The notes under the pieces were generated by a model, which did not search any database, was not told the origin of the DNA, and was given only the letters and a program-made list of their open reading frames with translations. Positions 9,188-19,096 of a DNA stretch of 64,000 nt are shown piece after piece (position 1 is the stretch's first letter; every line of letters starts with the position of its first letter). Source of the DNA: Halomonas sp. A11-A (GTDB lineage: Bacteria; Pseudomonadota; Gammaproteobacteria; Pseudomonadales; Halomonadaceae); NCBI RefSeq assembly GCF_003182195.1, contig NZ_QGTM01000011.1:22207-86206 (forward strand), written 5' to 3'. Position numbers and translations under genes: made by a program.

Positions 9188-10921
9188 TTGGGATCTGCGC
9201 AGCTGTCATTGAGTTACGGCCAGGCCTACGTGGCGCCGGATCGGCGCCATCACCGCAGCTCCATGTCGGTGTGCTTTCCGCAGCCCGGGCAGCTCAATGC
9301 CAAGGGCGCCTGCGCGGTGATCAGCGACTCCATCCGGCGCAACTCCATGGCCAAGCAGGCCGGCGACCTCAGCGTGCGCGGCTTCCTGGCCGATTACTAC
9401 TCCACCCCCGACCACTGGGACGTCAAGACCTCGGCGACCCGGGTGCTGCGCGCCCTCAACGGCTGGTGCTACAGCCAGAGCCAGTGCGTGGCCGAGGGCA
9501 GCTATGTCTCCTCGCTGTCGGCCATGGTCTATCGTGGCCGCACCGCCCACCTGTTCCACCTGGGCGATACCCTGGTGTTTCGCCTGCGCGGCGCCGAGTT
9601 CGAACAGCTCAGCCGCGACCATGTCACCGACCTCGGCGGCTATCGCTACCCTTCCCGGGCGCTGGGCATGGATAACAGCATCGATATCGACTACGCCCAG
9701 TTTCCCATCAAGCAGGGCGACATCTTCCTGTTCACCACCCAGGCGGTGCTGGGCACCCTGATGCCCTCTGAGTATGTGCAGCTGATCCGCCAGGATGTCA
9801 GCGACCTCAACGCCGCCTGCGACCGGCTGGCCGAGGCAGCGGTGCAGCGGGCCCAGGCCCGCGGCTATGGCGCCGAGCAGTTCTGCTTCCAGCTGGTCCG
9901 CATCGACGAGCTGCCCGACGAGCAGCCCGACCACCCCGGTCGCGCCTATGGCGAGCTGCCGATTCCGCCGGAGCTCGCGCCGGGGGATCGCCTGGACGGC
10001 CTGCAGGTCGAGGCGGTGCTCTCGCGCACCGCCCAGTCGCGGGTCTATCGGGTGCGGGACGTGCACACCGAGCGGGAGATGGTGATGAAGGCGCCGAGCC
10101 CGGAGCTCTCCCACCGCAACGCCTACCTGGAGCACTTCCTGCTGCAGCAGTGGGTGGTGGAGCGGGTCAAGTCACCCTTCGTGGTGAGGATCATGGAGTC
10201 CTCCCGGCCGCGCCGCTACCTCTATTACCTGATGGCCTACGTGGAGGGCGAGACCCTCACCGAGTGGGCCAGGCGGCACCCCCAGGCGAGCCTGGTGCAG
10301 CGCCTGGACATCGCCAATCAGCTCGGCAAGGCGATCCAGGCGCTGCATCACCGCGACATCCTGCACCAGCAGATCTATCCGGGGAACGTGCTGATCGACG
10401 CCCACGGCCAGGTGGTGCTCACCGACTTCAGCGCCTGTCGGGCCCGGGAGGGAGGGGGGCATCGCGATGCCCGGGAGCTGCTGCGTCAGGTAGGTCTGAC
10501 CGAGCACAGCGCCCCCGAGTACGCCCTGGATGATTCGGTGGGCCGGCGCAGCGACCAGTACTCCTATGCGTCCACCGTCTACTGGCTGCTGACCGGCGAG
10601 CTGCCCTACGCGCTCACGCCTAACCGGCTGCGCAGCCACACCGACCTCGAACAGCTGGCCTACCGCAGCGCGCGCACCCGCAACCCCGAGGTGCCGCCGG
10701 CCCTGGACGAGGCGCTGCGCCGCGCCCTGGACCCCCAGCGCTCACTACGCTTTCGGCGCATGTCGGAGTTCCGCCGCGCGCTGCGCCAGCCCCTCGCCAC
10801 CGAGCCGCATGGCGCCGCTCCCCGCGCCCGGCCGCGGCTGTTTCGGGACCCCGGCCACTTCTGGCAGGGCGTGGCCGGCATCCTGCTGCTGCTGCTGATT
10901 CTCTCCTGGCTGCTGCGATAG
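9188..10921 (+). CDS. PP2C-like phosphatase fused to Ser/Thr-kinase-like domain, probably catalytically dead
   Basis: A TTG start at 9188 is chosen because AAGGAG lies 7 bases upstream; this gives 577 residues. Residues ~20-240 are a PP2C-type phosphatase domain (LGDTLVFRLRG, LSRDHVTDLGG) and ~265-540 a kinase domain, with one C-terminal membrane helix (GVAGILLLLLILSWLL). The layout matches the bifunctional kinase/phosphatase family often linked to nitrate transport, but key residues differ: Asp-Gly is Asp47-Ser48, the family TDG is T184-Q185-A186, the final Asp-Asn is Glu230-Gln231, and the kinase catalytic loop HQDLRPDN is HQQIYPGN with Gln395 for the catalytic Asp. Lys301 and Asp413 (DFS) remain. 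It probably acts as a binding or scaffold protein. It stands alone and converges on pfk. Confidence 0.85.
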   Translation: MGSAQLSLSYGQAYVAPDRRHHRSSMSVCFPQPGQLNAKGACAVISDSIRRNSMAKQAGDLSVRGFLADYYSTPDHWDVKTSATRVLRALNGWCYSQSQCVAEGSYVSSLSAMVYRGRTAHLFHLGDTLVFRLRGAEFEQLSRDHVTDLGGYRYPSRALGMDNSIDIDYAQFPIKQGDIFLFTTQAVLGTLMPSEYVQLIRQDVSDLNAACDRLAEAAVQRAQARGYGAEQFCFQLVRIDELPDEQPDHPGRAYGELPIPPELAPGDRLDGLQVEAVLSRTAQSRVYRVRDVHTEREMVMKAPSPELSHRNAYLEHFLLQQWVVERVKSPFVVRIMESSRPRRYLYYLMAYVEGETLTEWARRHPQASLVQRLDIANQLGKAIQALHHRDILHQQIYPGNVLIDAHGQVVLTDFSACRAREGGGHRDARELLRQVGLTEHSAPEYALDDSVGRRSDQYSYASTVYWLLTGELPYALTPNRLRSHTDLEQLAYRSARTRNPEVPPALDEALRRALDPQRSLRFRRMSEFRRALRQPLATEPHGAAPRARPRLFRDPGHFWQGVAGILLLLLILSWLLR

Positions 10922-10934
10922 GCGCTTTTGGCGC

Positions 10935-10970
10935 TTGAGCTCTTGCTAGAGCTTGAGCTCAGGCTAGAGC
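10935..10970. repeat. Tandem 18-bp repeat at the convergent kinase/pfk ends
   Basis: Two adjacent copies of TTGAGCTC(TT/AG)GCTAGAGC differ at two bases. The second copy overlaps the pfk stop codon. Each copy can fold on itself (AGCTCT...AGAGCT), so the pair may serve as a transcription stop between the converging genes. Confidence 0.6.
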
Positions 10971-12220
10971 TTAAACTCCGGCAGCTTGCGCTCGACTCGG
11001 TGCAGCGCCAGCTTGGCCACCTTGGGCAGGCCGTTCTCAAAGGGCGGGAAGTCCTCGCCTTGGATCAGCGGCAACAGGTACTGGCGGCACGCCTCGGTGA
11101 TGCCGAAGCCATCCTCGCGGATGTACTCGCGGGGCATGAACTTCTCGCGGTTGGCGACCTCGGCCAGCGGGGCCGGCTCGATGGTCCAGCGGTAGGGGGT
11201 GTCGGAGACGCGCTTGATGGCCGGCATCATGGCGTTCTTGCCGGCGATCGCCAGCTCCACTGCCTTCTCGCCCACCGCGTAGGCCTGCTCCACGTCGGTC
11301 TTCGAGGCCAGGTGGCGGGCGGCGCGCTGCAGGTAGTCGGCCACTGCCCAGTGGTACTTGTAGCCCAGGTCCTGCTTGACCATGCCGGCAAGCGTGGGGG
11401 CCACGCCGCCGAGCTGGCGGTGGCCGAAGGCGTCAGTGTTGCCGGAGTCGGCCAGGAAGGTGCCGTCCTCGTAGCGGGCCCCCTCGGAGACCACGATTAC
11501 GCAGTAGCCGTACTTCTTGACCGCCTCGTCGACCCTGGCCATGACCGCGGAGCGATCGAAGGCCACCTCGGGGAAGATCACCAGGTGGGGCGGCTCGCCT
11601 TCGCCGTTGCCGGCAAGCGCGCCGGCGGCGGCGATCCAGCCGGCGTGGCGGCCCATCACCTCGAGCACGAACACCTTGGTGGAGGTGGCGCACATGGAGG
11701 CGATATCCAGAGAGGCCTCCAGGGTGGAGGTGGCGATGTACTTGGCCACGCTGCCGAAGCCCGGGGAGTTGTCGGTGATCGGCAGATCGTTGTCCACGGT
11801 CTTGGGCACGTGGATGGCGGTGAGCGGGTAGCCGAGCTTCTCGGAGAGCTGGGAGACCTTGAGGCAGGTGTCGGCGCTGTCGCCGCCGCCGTTGTAGAAG
11901 AAGTAGCGGATATCGTGGGCGCGGAACACCTCGATCAGCCGTTCGTACTGGGCGCGGTGGCTCTCGATGTCCTTGAGCTTGTAGCGGCAGGAGCCGAAGG
12001 CGCCGCCCGGGGTGTGGCGCAGCGCGGCGATCGTCTCGTCGGACTCCCGGCTCACGTCGATCAGGTCTTCGGTGAGGGCGCCGATGATGCCGTTGTGGCC
12101 GGCATAGACCTTGCCGATCTGGTCCGGGTGGCGGCGGCAGGCCTCGATCACGCCGCAGGCGCTGGCATTGATCACGGCGGTGACGCCGCCGGACTGGGCG
12201 TAGAAGGCATTGTGGGCCAT
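10964..12220 (-). CDS. 6-phosphofructokinase, probably pyrophosphate-dependent
   Basis: The 418-residue enzyme phosphorylates fructose 6-phosphate. The ATG at 12220 has GGAGCAGGA upstream. It is longer than ATP-dependent PfkA (~320) and shows NGGGDSADT where ATP enzymes have GGDGS; an Asp after the Gly pair, with PKTVDNDLP and MGRHAGWIAAAGALA, fits the PPi-using subfamily common in halomonads and methylotrophs. If so the step is reversible and serves both glycolysis and gluconeogenesis. The cosubstrate is inferred from motifs. It is divergent from mpl and converges on the PP2C/kinase gene. Confidence 0.85.
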   Translation of the reverse strand: MAHNAFYAQSGGVTAVINASACGVIEACRRHPDQIGKVYAGHNGIIGALTEDLIDVSRESDETIAALRHTPGGAFGSCRYKLKDIESHRAQYERLIEVFRAHDIRYFFYNGGGDSADTCLKVSQLSEKLGYPLTAIHVPKTVDNDLPITDNSPGFGSVAKYIATSTLEASLDIASMCATSTKVFVLEVMGRHAGWIAAAGALAGNGEGEPPHLVIFPEVAFDRSAVMARVDEAVKKYGYCVIVVSEGARYEDGTFLADSGNTDAFGHRQLGGVAPTLAGMVKQDLGYKYHWAVADYLQRAARHLASKTDVEQAYAVGEKAVELAIAGKNAMMPAIKRVSDTPYRWTIEPAPLAEVANREKFMPREYIREDGFGITEACRQYLLPLIQGEDFPPFENGLPKVAKLALHRVERKLPEFKL

Positions 12221-12454
12221 GGGGCTATCCTGCTCCTGGTCGCTGCTGGTCGGGGATGGGGGACAAAAGTCGGAGGATTCTAGCCGAAAGCGGCCGAGGC
12301 TGCATCCGGGGCCGGTCGCCGGAACAGCCTTGAGCGGTGCTGCCATCTGCGATAGCCCTGGCCGGGCGCTGGAGGGGCTCCCGGCGCCATGCTAGTCTCG
12401 CCACACCCTGCCGCGGTGGGATGCCGCGGCGCACGTCGGTAGTCAGGAGAGCGC

Positions 12455-13846
12455 ATGCACGTCCATATCCTCGGTATCTGCGGCACCTTCATGGGCAGCC
12501 TGGCGCTGCTGGCCCGGGAGCTTGGCCATACGGTCAGCGGCTCGGATGCGGGGGTCTATCCGCCCATGAGCACCCAGCTCGAGGAGGCGGGCATCGCCCT
12601 TTGCGAGGGCTATGCCCCGGCCAACCTCGAGCCGTGCCCCGATCTGGTGGTGATCGGCAACGCGCTCTCACGGGGCAATCCCGAGGTGGAAGCGGTGCTC
12701 GACCTCGGCCTGCCCTATGTCTCCGGCCCCCAGTGGCTGGCCCAGCAGGTGCTGCCCGGGCGGCGGGTGATCGCGGTGGCCGGCACCCACGGCAAGACCA
12801 CCACGGCGAGTCTCGTCGCCTGGCTGCTGGAGTCCGCGGGCCAGGCCCCCGGCTTCCTGATCGGCGGGGTGCCGCGCAACTTCGGCGTCTCCGCGCGCCT
12901 CGGGGCCCCGGGCGCCCCCTTCGTGGTGGAGGCCGACGAGTACGACACCGCCTTCTTCGACAAGCGCTCCAAGTTCGTCCACTACCGCCCCGAGATCGCG
13001 GTGCTGGGCAACCTCGAGTTCGACCATGCGGATATCTTCGAGGACCTCGCCGCCATCGAGCGGCAGTTCCACCATCTGGTGCGCACCGTCCCGGGCCGCG
13101 GGCGGCTGCTAGTGGCCGATGGCGAGCCGGCGCTCGACCGCGTGCTGGCCATGGGCGCCTGGACGCCGGTCGCTCGCTTCGGCCGGGACGCCGCGAGCGC
13201 CTGGCGCTACGAGCTCGAACGGGAGGACGCCTCGCGCTTCCGGGTGATCCATCAGCAGGGGGAGGGCGATGACAGGGTCGACGAGGATGCCGTGGTGGAC
13301 TGGCCGCTGACCGGGGCCTACAACGCCCGCAACGCCCTGGCGGCGCTGGCCGCCGCCCACGCCTGCGGGGTCGATCTGGCCCGGGGCGCGGCGGCGCTGT
13401 CGCGCTTCGAGACCCCGCGGCGGCGCCAGGAGCTGCGCGGCGAGGTGGCCGGCATCCAGGTGATTGACGACTTCGCCCACCACCCCACCGCCATCGCCGC
13501 GACCCTCGCCGGCCTGCGCGCCGCCACCGCCCGCGGGCGGCTGCTGGCGGTCATCGAGCCGCGCTCCAATACCATGCGCCTGGGCAGCCTGCGCGACCGC
13601 CTGGCCGAGTGTGTGGCCGCCGCGGACATCGCCTACTGGTTCCAGCCGGCGGGGCTCGACTGGTCGCTCGCCCCGGTGATCGCGGCGAGCCCGGTGCCTG
13701 GGCATCTGGAGCAGGACCTCGACGCCCTGGTGGCGGCGCTGGTGGCCGAGGCGCGCCCCTATGACCGCATCGTGGTGATGTCCAACGGTGGCTTCGGCGG
13801 TATCCATGAGCGACTGCAGGTCGCCCTGGAGGAGGCCCATGGCTGA
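12455..13846 (+). CDS. mpl: UDP-N-acetylmuramate:L-Ala-gamma-D-Glu-meso-DAP ligase
   Basis: Mpl joins recycled murein tripeptide to UDP-MurNAc in the cytoplasm. The 463 residues show the Mur-ligase fold: N-terminal [22 protein letters not shown] with [14 protein letters not shown] loop [17 protein letters not shown], the metal-site [21 protein letters not shown] region (split here by a few residues) and C-terminal [19 protein letters not shown] lies 6 bases before the ATG. The gene overlaps ubiX by 8 bases. Confidence 0.97.
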   Translation: MHVHILGICGTFMGSLALLARELGHTVSGSDAGVYPPMSTQLEEAGIALCEGYAPANLEPCPDLVVIGNALSRGNPEVEAVLDLGLPYVSGPQWLAQQVLPGRRVIAVAGTHGKTTTASLVAWLLESAGQAPGFLIGGVPRNFGVSARLGAPGAPFVVEADEYDTAFFDKRSKFVHYRPEIAVLGNLEFDHADIFEDLAAIERQFHHLVRTVPGRGRLLVADGEPALDRVLAMGAWTPVARFGRDAASAWRYELEREDASRFRVIHQQGEGDDRVDEDAVVDWPLTGAYNARNALAALAAAHACGVDLARGAAALSRFETPRRRQELRGEVAGIQVIDDFAHHPTAIAATLAGLRAATARGRLLAVIEPRSNTMRLGSLRDRLAECVAAADIAYWFQPAGLDWSLAPVIAASPVPGHLEQDLDALVAALVAEARPYDRIVVMSNGGFGGIHERLQVALEEAHG

Positions 13847-14480
13847 GCGGAGTCGCGAGAGGCCGGTGTCCCCCTTCGGCCCGCCGGTGACGGTGGCGCT
13901 CACCGGTGCCTCGGGGGCCCAGTACGGCCTGCGCCTGATCGAGGCCCTGGTGGCCGCCGAGCGCGAGGTGTGGGTGATGATCTCCAAGGCGGCGCATCTG
14001 GTGATCGCCACCGAGACCGATGTCGAGCTGCCGGCGCGCCCCGAGCGTCTGGCCGAGGCGCTGGTTGCGCGCAGCGGGGCGCGAGCGGGCCAGATCCGCT
14101 GCTTCGGGCGCGAGGACTGGATGGCGCCGGTGGCCTCGGGGTCCGGGGCGCCATCCTCCATGGTGATCTGCCCCTGTTCCACCGGCACCCTCTCGGCGGT
14201 GGCCACGGGGGCCAGCAACAACCTGATCGAGCGCGCCGCCGATGTGGCCCTCAAGGAGCGTCGCCAGCTGGTGCTGGTGCTGCGCGAGACGCCGCTCTCG
14301 GCCATCCATCTGGAGCACATGCTGAACCTCACCCGGCTGGGGGCGGTGGTGCTGCCCGCGGCCCCGGGCTTCTACCACCAGCCCGCCACCATCGATGACC
14401 TGGTCGATTTCATCGTCGCCCGCATCCTCAACCAGCTCGGCATCGAGCATCGCCTGATGCCCCGCTGGGGCGAGCCCTAG
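13839..14480 (+). CDS. ubiX: UbiX, flavin prenyltransferase
   Basis: UbiX prenylates FMN to make the cofactor of the ubiquinone decarboxylase UbiD. The 213-residue product has [39 protein letters not shown] and the conserved [15 protein letters not shown], plus C-terminal MPRWGEP. The ATG at 13839 lies inside the end of mpl (ATGGCTGA overlap) with GAGGAGG upstream, so the pair is coupled. Its TAG at 14478-14480 overlaps the opposing TAG of the DedA-PAP2 gene. Confidence 0.95.
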   Translation: MAERSRERPVSPFGPPVTVALTGASGAQYGLRLIEALVAAEREVWVMISKAAHLVIATETDVELPARPERLAEALVARSGARAGQIRCFGREDWMAPVASGSGAPSSMVICPCSTGTLSAVATGASNNLIERAADVALKERRQLVLVLRETPLSAIHLEHMLNLTRLGAVVLPAAPGFYHQPATIDDLVDFIVARILNQLGIEHRLMPRWGEP

Positions 14481-15886
14481 ACCGGCGGCAGCCAGGCGAT
14501 GCGTGCCGCCACCAGCGCCAGCGAGCCGATGCCGAGCCAGGCCCAGGGGCAGGGGGCCAGCGGGGCCCGCGGCCTGGCCTGCCAGGCGAGCTGGACCAGC
14601 GCGCAGACGACCAGACCCAGCAGGGCGCCGCCCACCAGGTCGCTGAACCAGTGCACGCCAATCACCAGTCGCGACAGCGCCATGATCACGGCGAACAGGA
14701 TGGCGCCCCAGTAGACCCAGTGGCGCTGGCGGTGGGGCAGCTCCCGGGCGATGAAGGCCGCGGCGAGCCCGGCCAGCACCACCGCCGTGGAGCTGTGGGC
14801 GCTGGGGTAGGCCATGGAGCCGGTCAGGTAGTCGGGCGTGCCCGGGCGCGGGCGGTCGAAGAAGGCCTTGCCCCAGGTGTTGAGCAGGGCGATCAGGCCG
14901 AGCCCGCCACCGATATGGGCGAAGGCGTCGAGGCGCCGCCGCCACAGCAGCCAGCCCCCCCAGGGCAGCACCAGGGCGAGCACGCCATAGGTGTCGCCCA
15001 CCCGCGCCAAGGCCTGGCTTGCCGTCTCCAGCCACGGGGTCGCCAGATAGCCGAAGAGGGCGTGCAGGCGCGCATCCATCACCAGCGGGCCATCGGCGCC
15101 GTGCTGCATCACCATCAGCGTCCAGCCCGAGACGCCTCCCAGCGACAGGATCAGCAGCAGCCAGCTGGCCAGGGGCAGCTCGCCGCGCCCGGTGGCGCTA
15201 CCGGCCAGCCACAGGCGCCGCATCACCGGGTGGCGGCGGGCACCCAGGGCCAGCAGCCGATAGAGTCGCCCGCTGCGGCTGACCTGCTGGCGCAGCCAGG
15301 AAAACACCACCGCCAGGGCCACCAGCAGGATGGCCAGGGCGACCAGGGCCGCCTGCATTTCCGGCGGCACGTCGAAGAGCTGCTGCCAGGTGCGTCCCAG
15401 CAGGTAGCCGGGGAGCACATAGGCGGGCGCCCAGAGCAGCGCCGAGGCGAGGTTGGCCCAGGAGAAGGCCCGGGGCGACATCCGCAGCATGCCGGCGATC
15501 AGCGGCACCACCGGGCGTACAGGGCCGACGAAGCGGCCGAAGAACACCGACAGGGTGCCGTAGCGCTGGAAGAAGCGTGCCCCCCGAGCGATCCATTCGG
15601 GGTGGCGCGACAGCGGCCAGAGCCGGGTCACTCGGGCGTGCTGGGTATAGCCGAGCCAGAAGCTGATCCAGTCGCCGACCACGGCGCCAACGAAGGCCGC
15701 CAGGATGATGGCCGGCAGCGCCAGCTCCTGGTGGCCGGCCAGGGAGGCGGCCGCGGTGATCAGCACCACGCCGGGCACCAGCAGGCCGATCAGCGCCAGC
15801 GACTCCACCAGGGCGATGGCGGCGATGATCAGCAGCAGGAGCGTAGGCGAGGGCGTCAGCTGATAGAGGGCATCGGCAAGGTTCAA
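14477..15886 (-). CDS. DedA/SNARE-associated membrane protein fused to PAP2-type phosphatase
   Basis: A TTG at 15886 with GGAG 6 bases upstream gives 469 residues in two domains. Residues ~1-190 are a DedA (VTT) domain with [20 protein letters not shown], a family probably involved in lipid flipping. Residues ~235-450 are a PAP2 phosphatase with [21 protein letters not shown] and [16 protein letters not shown], the three C1-C2-C3 motifs. The combination suggests an undecaprenyl-phosphate or phosphatidate phosphatase with its own membrane transport module. Such fusions are known in databases. It is followed tail-to-tail by ubiX and lies 23 bases after the degenerate-GGDEF gene. Confidence 0.9.
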   Translation of the reverse strand: MNLADALYQLTPSPTLLLLIIAAIALVESLALIGLLVPGVVLITAAASLAGHQELALPAIILAAFVGAVVGDWISFWLGYTQHARVTRLWPLSRHPEWIARGARFFQRYGTLSVFFGRFVGPVRPVVPLIAGMLRMSPRAFSWANLASALLWAPAYVLPGYLLGRTWQQLFDVPPEMQAALVALAILLVALAVVFSWLRQQVSRSGRLYRLLALGARRHPVMRRLWLAGSATGRGELPLASWLLLILSLGGVSGWTLMVMQHGADGPLVMDARLHALFGYLATPWLETASQALARVGDTYGVLALVLPWGGWLLWRRRLDAFAHIGGGLGLIALLNTWGKAFFDRPRPGTPDYLTGSMAYPSAHSSTAVVLAGLAAAFIARELPHRQRHWVYWGAILFAVIMALSRLVIGVHWFSDLVGGALLGLVVCALVQLAWQARPRAPLAPCPWAWLGIGSLALVAARIAWLPPV

Positions 15887-15909
15887 GGGGGACTCCGTGT
15901 CGGGGGCGG

Positions 15910-16836
15910 TCAGGATGTGGCGTTGCGCTGGGTCGTGGCCTGGAGGCGCTGGAGAAAGGCATCGGCCTCCTCCCCCTGGCGCAGGCAGCAGACGGTCAGG
16001 CGCGTCTCCAGCTGGCCGGTATCCAGCAGGATTCGACGCGCCAGCGCCTCCTCCAGGCGCTGGCGCACGAGCAGGGCGCCGCTCTCGCTGGTGTCGGGGA
16101 GCAGCAGCCAGAAGTCGGCATCGCCCTCGCGGCCCAGCAGGTCGTGGTCCCGGCTGCAGCGGGCCACGGTGTCGCAGAGCGCCTTGAGCAGGGCCCGGTG
16201 CGCGCCGCTGCCGAACTGCTCCCTGGCCATCTCCAGCTGGGGCAGGTGAATCAGCAGCACCGCCAGGCGCTGGTCCAGCAGGGCGGCGCGCTCGCACTCG
16301 CTGTGCAGGCGGTCATGCATGGCGCTGGGGCGCATGGCGTCGCACTCCTCATCCATGGGGTCGGTGGCCTGGAGCAGGGCGCGCTGGTGCAGGATCTCCC
16401 AGGGCGCCAGGCCGGCGACCACCACCAGGGCCAGGTAGCCCAGCGCCAGGTCGGGGGTCAGCCAGGCATCGGCCAGCAGCAGCCAGACCGGGGCCAGGGT
16501 GAGGTTGAGCAGCATGGCCGACCCCAGCGGCAGCAGCAGCAGGGTCAGCACCGGGGGCAGGCCCAGCCAGAAGGGAGTCAGCGAGGAGGGGCCCGGCAGC
16601 TCCATGGCCACCAGCAGATAGCCGGCCACCAGGACCAGGTAGGCCGAGAGCCGCGCGGTCTCGGGCTGGCCCAGGCGCATCAGGGCGGCGGTGATCAGCA
16701 GCGGGGCGAGCAGCGCGGGTAGCAGGATGCGGTCGTAGTCGCCGACCAGGTAGAACCAGGCCGCCTGGACGACCAGCAGCAGGGCGGCGAGGGCATAGAG
16801 GCCGGCGTGAAGCCGGGTGTGCTGCAGCTCAGCCAT
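15910..16836 (-). CDS. Membrane protein with degenerate GGDEF-like domain
   Basis: The 308-residue product starts at the ATG at 16836, which has GAGG upstream and overlaps the preceding gene by 8 bases (ATGGCTGA). Residues ~10-150 hold five to six transmembrane helices. Residues ~165-300 resemble a diguanylate cyclase fold (LLIHLPQLEMAREQFG; LLGREGDADFWLLLPDTSESGALLVRQRLEEAL), but the GGDEF loop is replaced by EGDAD, so cyclase activity is unlikely. It may bind nucleotide or act as a dimerising sensor. Function is not known. Confidence 0.7.
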   Translation of the reverse strand: MAELQHTRLHAGLYALAALLLVVQAAWFYLVGDYDRILLPALLAPLLITAALMRLGQPETARLSAYLVLVAGYLLVAMELPGPSSLTPFWLGLPPVLTLLLLPLGSAMLLNLTLAPVWLLLADAWLTPDLALGYLALVVVAGLAPWEILHQRALLQATDPMDEECDAMRPSAMHDRLHSECERAALLDQRLAVLLIHLPQLEMAREQFGSGAHRALLKALCDTVARCSRDHDLLGREGDADFWLLLPDTSESGALLVRQRLEEALARRILLDTGQLETRLTVCCLRQGEEADAFLQRLQATTQRNATS

Positions 16837-17698
16837 GATCCACCTCGCGCGCCGGGCCCGTTGCCTCCGTCTGGCGCTCCAGCGCCCGGCACTCGTCGGC
16901 CAGCGAGACGATCCGCGAGAGCGGTGTGGCGCGCAGCCGCTGGATGGGCCCCAGCGCGGCCAGCAGTTCGGCGCGCCGGTGTTCGGCCTGCTCGGCATCC
17001 GGAGAGAGCAGCAGGGCGGCCAGGGCGCGGCCATCGAGCCGATAGCAGTGCTCGAAGCTGCGGGTCAGGGTGCACAGCCGCTGAGCCTGGTGCCAGAAGC
17101 GTCTGCGCCCCGTGCGCAGCAGCACGAGCTCGCCATGCACCTCGTCGCGGCGGATCCGGGCGCGTTCCCGGGGCAGGTCGCGGCCCAGCTGGGCGCGCGG
17201 CCAGAGGCGCAGGCCGGGCGCCAGGTGGGCGCGGCGGCGGGCGATGCCGCGCAGCGGCGCCAGGTCGCGGGAGCGGGAGAGCCCGAGCAGCAGCAGCGCC
17301 GCCAGCACCGCGCCGGAGAAGGCCGCCTGCTCCGGCGGCATGGCGTGGGCCAGCCAGCCCCAGGAGAGTGCGGCCAGCAGCAGGTTGAGGATGGACATCC
17401 AGGCCGGCTGGGGCAGCATGACCAGGGCCGCCCAGGCCCACAGCCAGATCGGAAAGCGTTCGGGGGCGGTGAGCAGCAGGGCGGTGAGCAGCAGGCTGGG
17501 CAGCAGCTGCCAGGGCACCAGGGGGGGGCGGCGATGGCTGAACTCCACCAGCACGGCCGAGACGGCCAGCCAGCCGGCGGCCATCCACAGCAGCAGGGCC
17601 TCGGTGAGGTTCGCCGAAGCCGGGGCCATCAGCGCCGGCAGCAGGGCCGCCAGCAGCAGGTTGAGGCGCAGCAGGCCGACTTTGTACTTGCTCTGCAT
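16829..17698 (-). CDS. Uncharacterised multi-pass membrane protein
   Basis: The 289-residue product is hydrophobic for its first ~145 residues (about five to six helices, e.g. LNLLLAALLPALMAPASA) and Arg/Glu-rich afterwards. No family is recognised. It is coupled by an 8-base overlap to the degenerate-GGDEF protein downstream, so the two may form one membrane unit. It is divergent from proA with a 105-base gap. Confidence 0.65.
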   Translation of the reverse strand: MQSKYKVGLLRLNLLLAALLPALMAPASANLTEALLLWMAAGWLAVSAVLVEFSHRRPPLVPWQLLPSLLLTALLLTAPERFPIWLWAWAALVMLPQPAWMSILNLLLAALSWGWLAHAMPPEQAAFSGAVLAALLLLGLSRSRDLAPLRGIARRRAHLAPGLRLWPRAQLGRDLPRERARIRRDEVHGELVLLRTGRRRFWHQAQRLCTLTRSFEHCYRLDGRALAALLLSPDAEQAEHRRAELLAALGPIQRLRATPLSRIVSLADECRALERQTEATGPAREVDHG

Positions 17699-17803
17699 GG
17701 TGGCTTACTATGGCTCCCTTTCCCGAATTCGCGCGGCCAGGCTGCGCCAGTATAACGTCGTGGCCGCTCCCTCTGGCCACGCCCACAGGAGACCTCTTTC
17801 GGC

Positions 17804-19096
17804 ATGTCAGCACAAGTCATCTCCACCGACGAGGCGATCCGGGACGTCGAGACCTACATGGCCGGGCTCGGCCAGGCGGCCCGCCAGGCCGCGGCCGCCA
17901 TGCGTCGCGCCTCCAGCGGCGCCAAGAACGCCGCCCTGCTGGCCATCGCGGCGCGCCTCGAGGCGCAGCGCACGGCGATCGCCGCGGCCAACGCCGAGGA
18001 CATGGCCCGCGGCCGGGACGGCGGGCTCGACGCCGCGCTGCTCGACCGCCTGGAGCTCACGGCGCCGCGCATCGACGCCATGATCGAGGGGCTCCACCAG
18101 GTGGCGGCGCTGCCCGACCCCGTCGGCGAGATCGACGGCCTGCGCTACCGGCCGAGCGGGATCCAGGTGGGGCAGATGCGCGTGCCGCTGGGAGTGATCG
18201 GCATCATCTACGAGTCGCGGCCCAACGTCACCGTCGAGGCGGCGAGCCTGTGCCTCAAGTCCGGCAATGCGGCGATCCTGCGCGGCGGCAGCGAGGCGCG
18301 CGCCTCCAATGCCGCCATCGCCGCCTGCATCCGCGATGGCCTGGCCGATGCCGGGCTCCCCGAGGGCGCCGTGCAGGTGGTGGCCACCACCGACCGCGCC
18401 GCCGTGGGTCGCCTGATCGCCATGCCCGAGTATGTCGACGTGATCATTCCCCGCGGCGGCAAGTCGCTGATCGAGCGGATCTCCCGCGAGGCCCGGGTGC
18501 CGGTGATCAAGCACCTGGACGGCGTCTGCCACGTCTACGTGGATGCCACTGCGGATCTCGACAAGGCCTTCGCCATCGCCGTCAACGCCAAGACCCACCG
18601 CTACGGCACCTGCAACACCATGGAGACCCTGCTGGTGGACGCGCCGGTGGCCGAGCACCTGCTGCCCCGGCTGGCCGCGGCCTACGCCGAGCACGGCGTA
18701 GAGCTGCGCGGCTGCGAGCGCACCCGGGCGATCCTGTCCGAGGCCGCCGCCGCCAGCGAAGCGGACTGGGGCACGGAGTACCTGGCGCCGGTGCTGGCGG
18801 TGCGCGTGGTGGAGGGCATCGAGGCCGCCATCGAGCACATCGAGCGCCACGGCTCCCACCATACCGACGCCATCGTCACCGACGACTACGGCCTGGCGCG
18901 GCGCTTCCTGGCCGAGGTGGACTCGAGCTCGGTGATGGTCAACGCCTCCACCCGCTTCGCCGACGGCTTCGAGTATGGCCTGGGCGCCGAGATCGGCATC
19001 TCCACCGACAAGCTCCACGCCCGCGGGCCGGTGGGCCTCGAGGGGCTGACCACCCGCAAGTACGTGGTGCTGGGCGACGGCCAGATCCGCCAGTGA
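17804..19096 (+). CDS. proA: Gamma-glutamyl phosphate reductase
   Basis: ProA reduces gamma-glutamyl phosphate to the semialdehyde in proline synthesis, a pathway also relevant to osmotic stress. The 430 residues carry [35 protein letters not shown], the nucleophile region [16 protein letters not shown] (Cys in GTCNTMET) and [21 protein letters not shown]. Length fits the family. A GTGA overlap couples it to nadD. Confidence 0.98.
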   Translation: MSAQVISTDEAIRDVETYMAGLGQAARQAAAAMRRASSGAKNAALLAIAARLEAQRTAIAAANAEDMARGRDGGLDAALLDRLELTAPRIDAMIEGLHQVAALPDPVGEIDGLRYRPSGIQVGQMRVPLGVIGIIYESRPNVTVEAASLCLKSGNAAILRGGSEARASNAAIAACIRDGLADAGLPEGAVQVVATTDRAAVGRLIAMPEYVDVIIPRGGKSLIERISREARVPVIKHLDGVCHVYVDATADLDKAFAIAVNAKTHRYGTCNTMETLLVDAPVAEHLLPRLAAAYAEHGVELRGCERTRAILSEAAAASEADWGTEYLAPVLAVRVVEGIEAAIEHIERHGSHHTDAIVTDDYGLARRFLAEVDSSSVMVNASTRFADGFEYGLGAEIGISTDKLHARGPVGLEGLTTRKYVVLGDGQIRQ

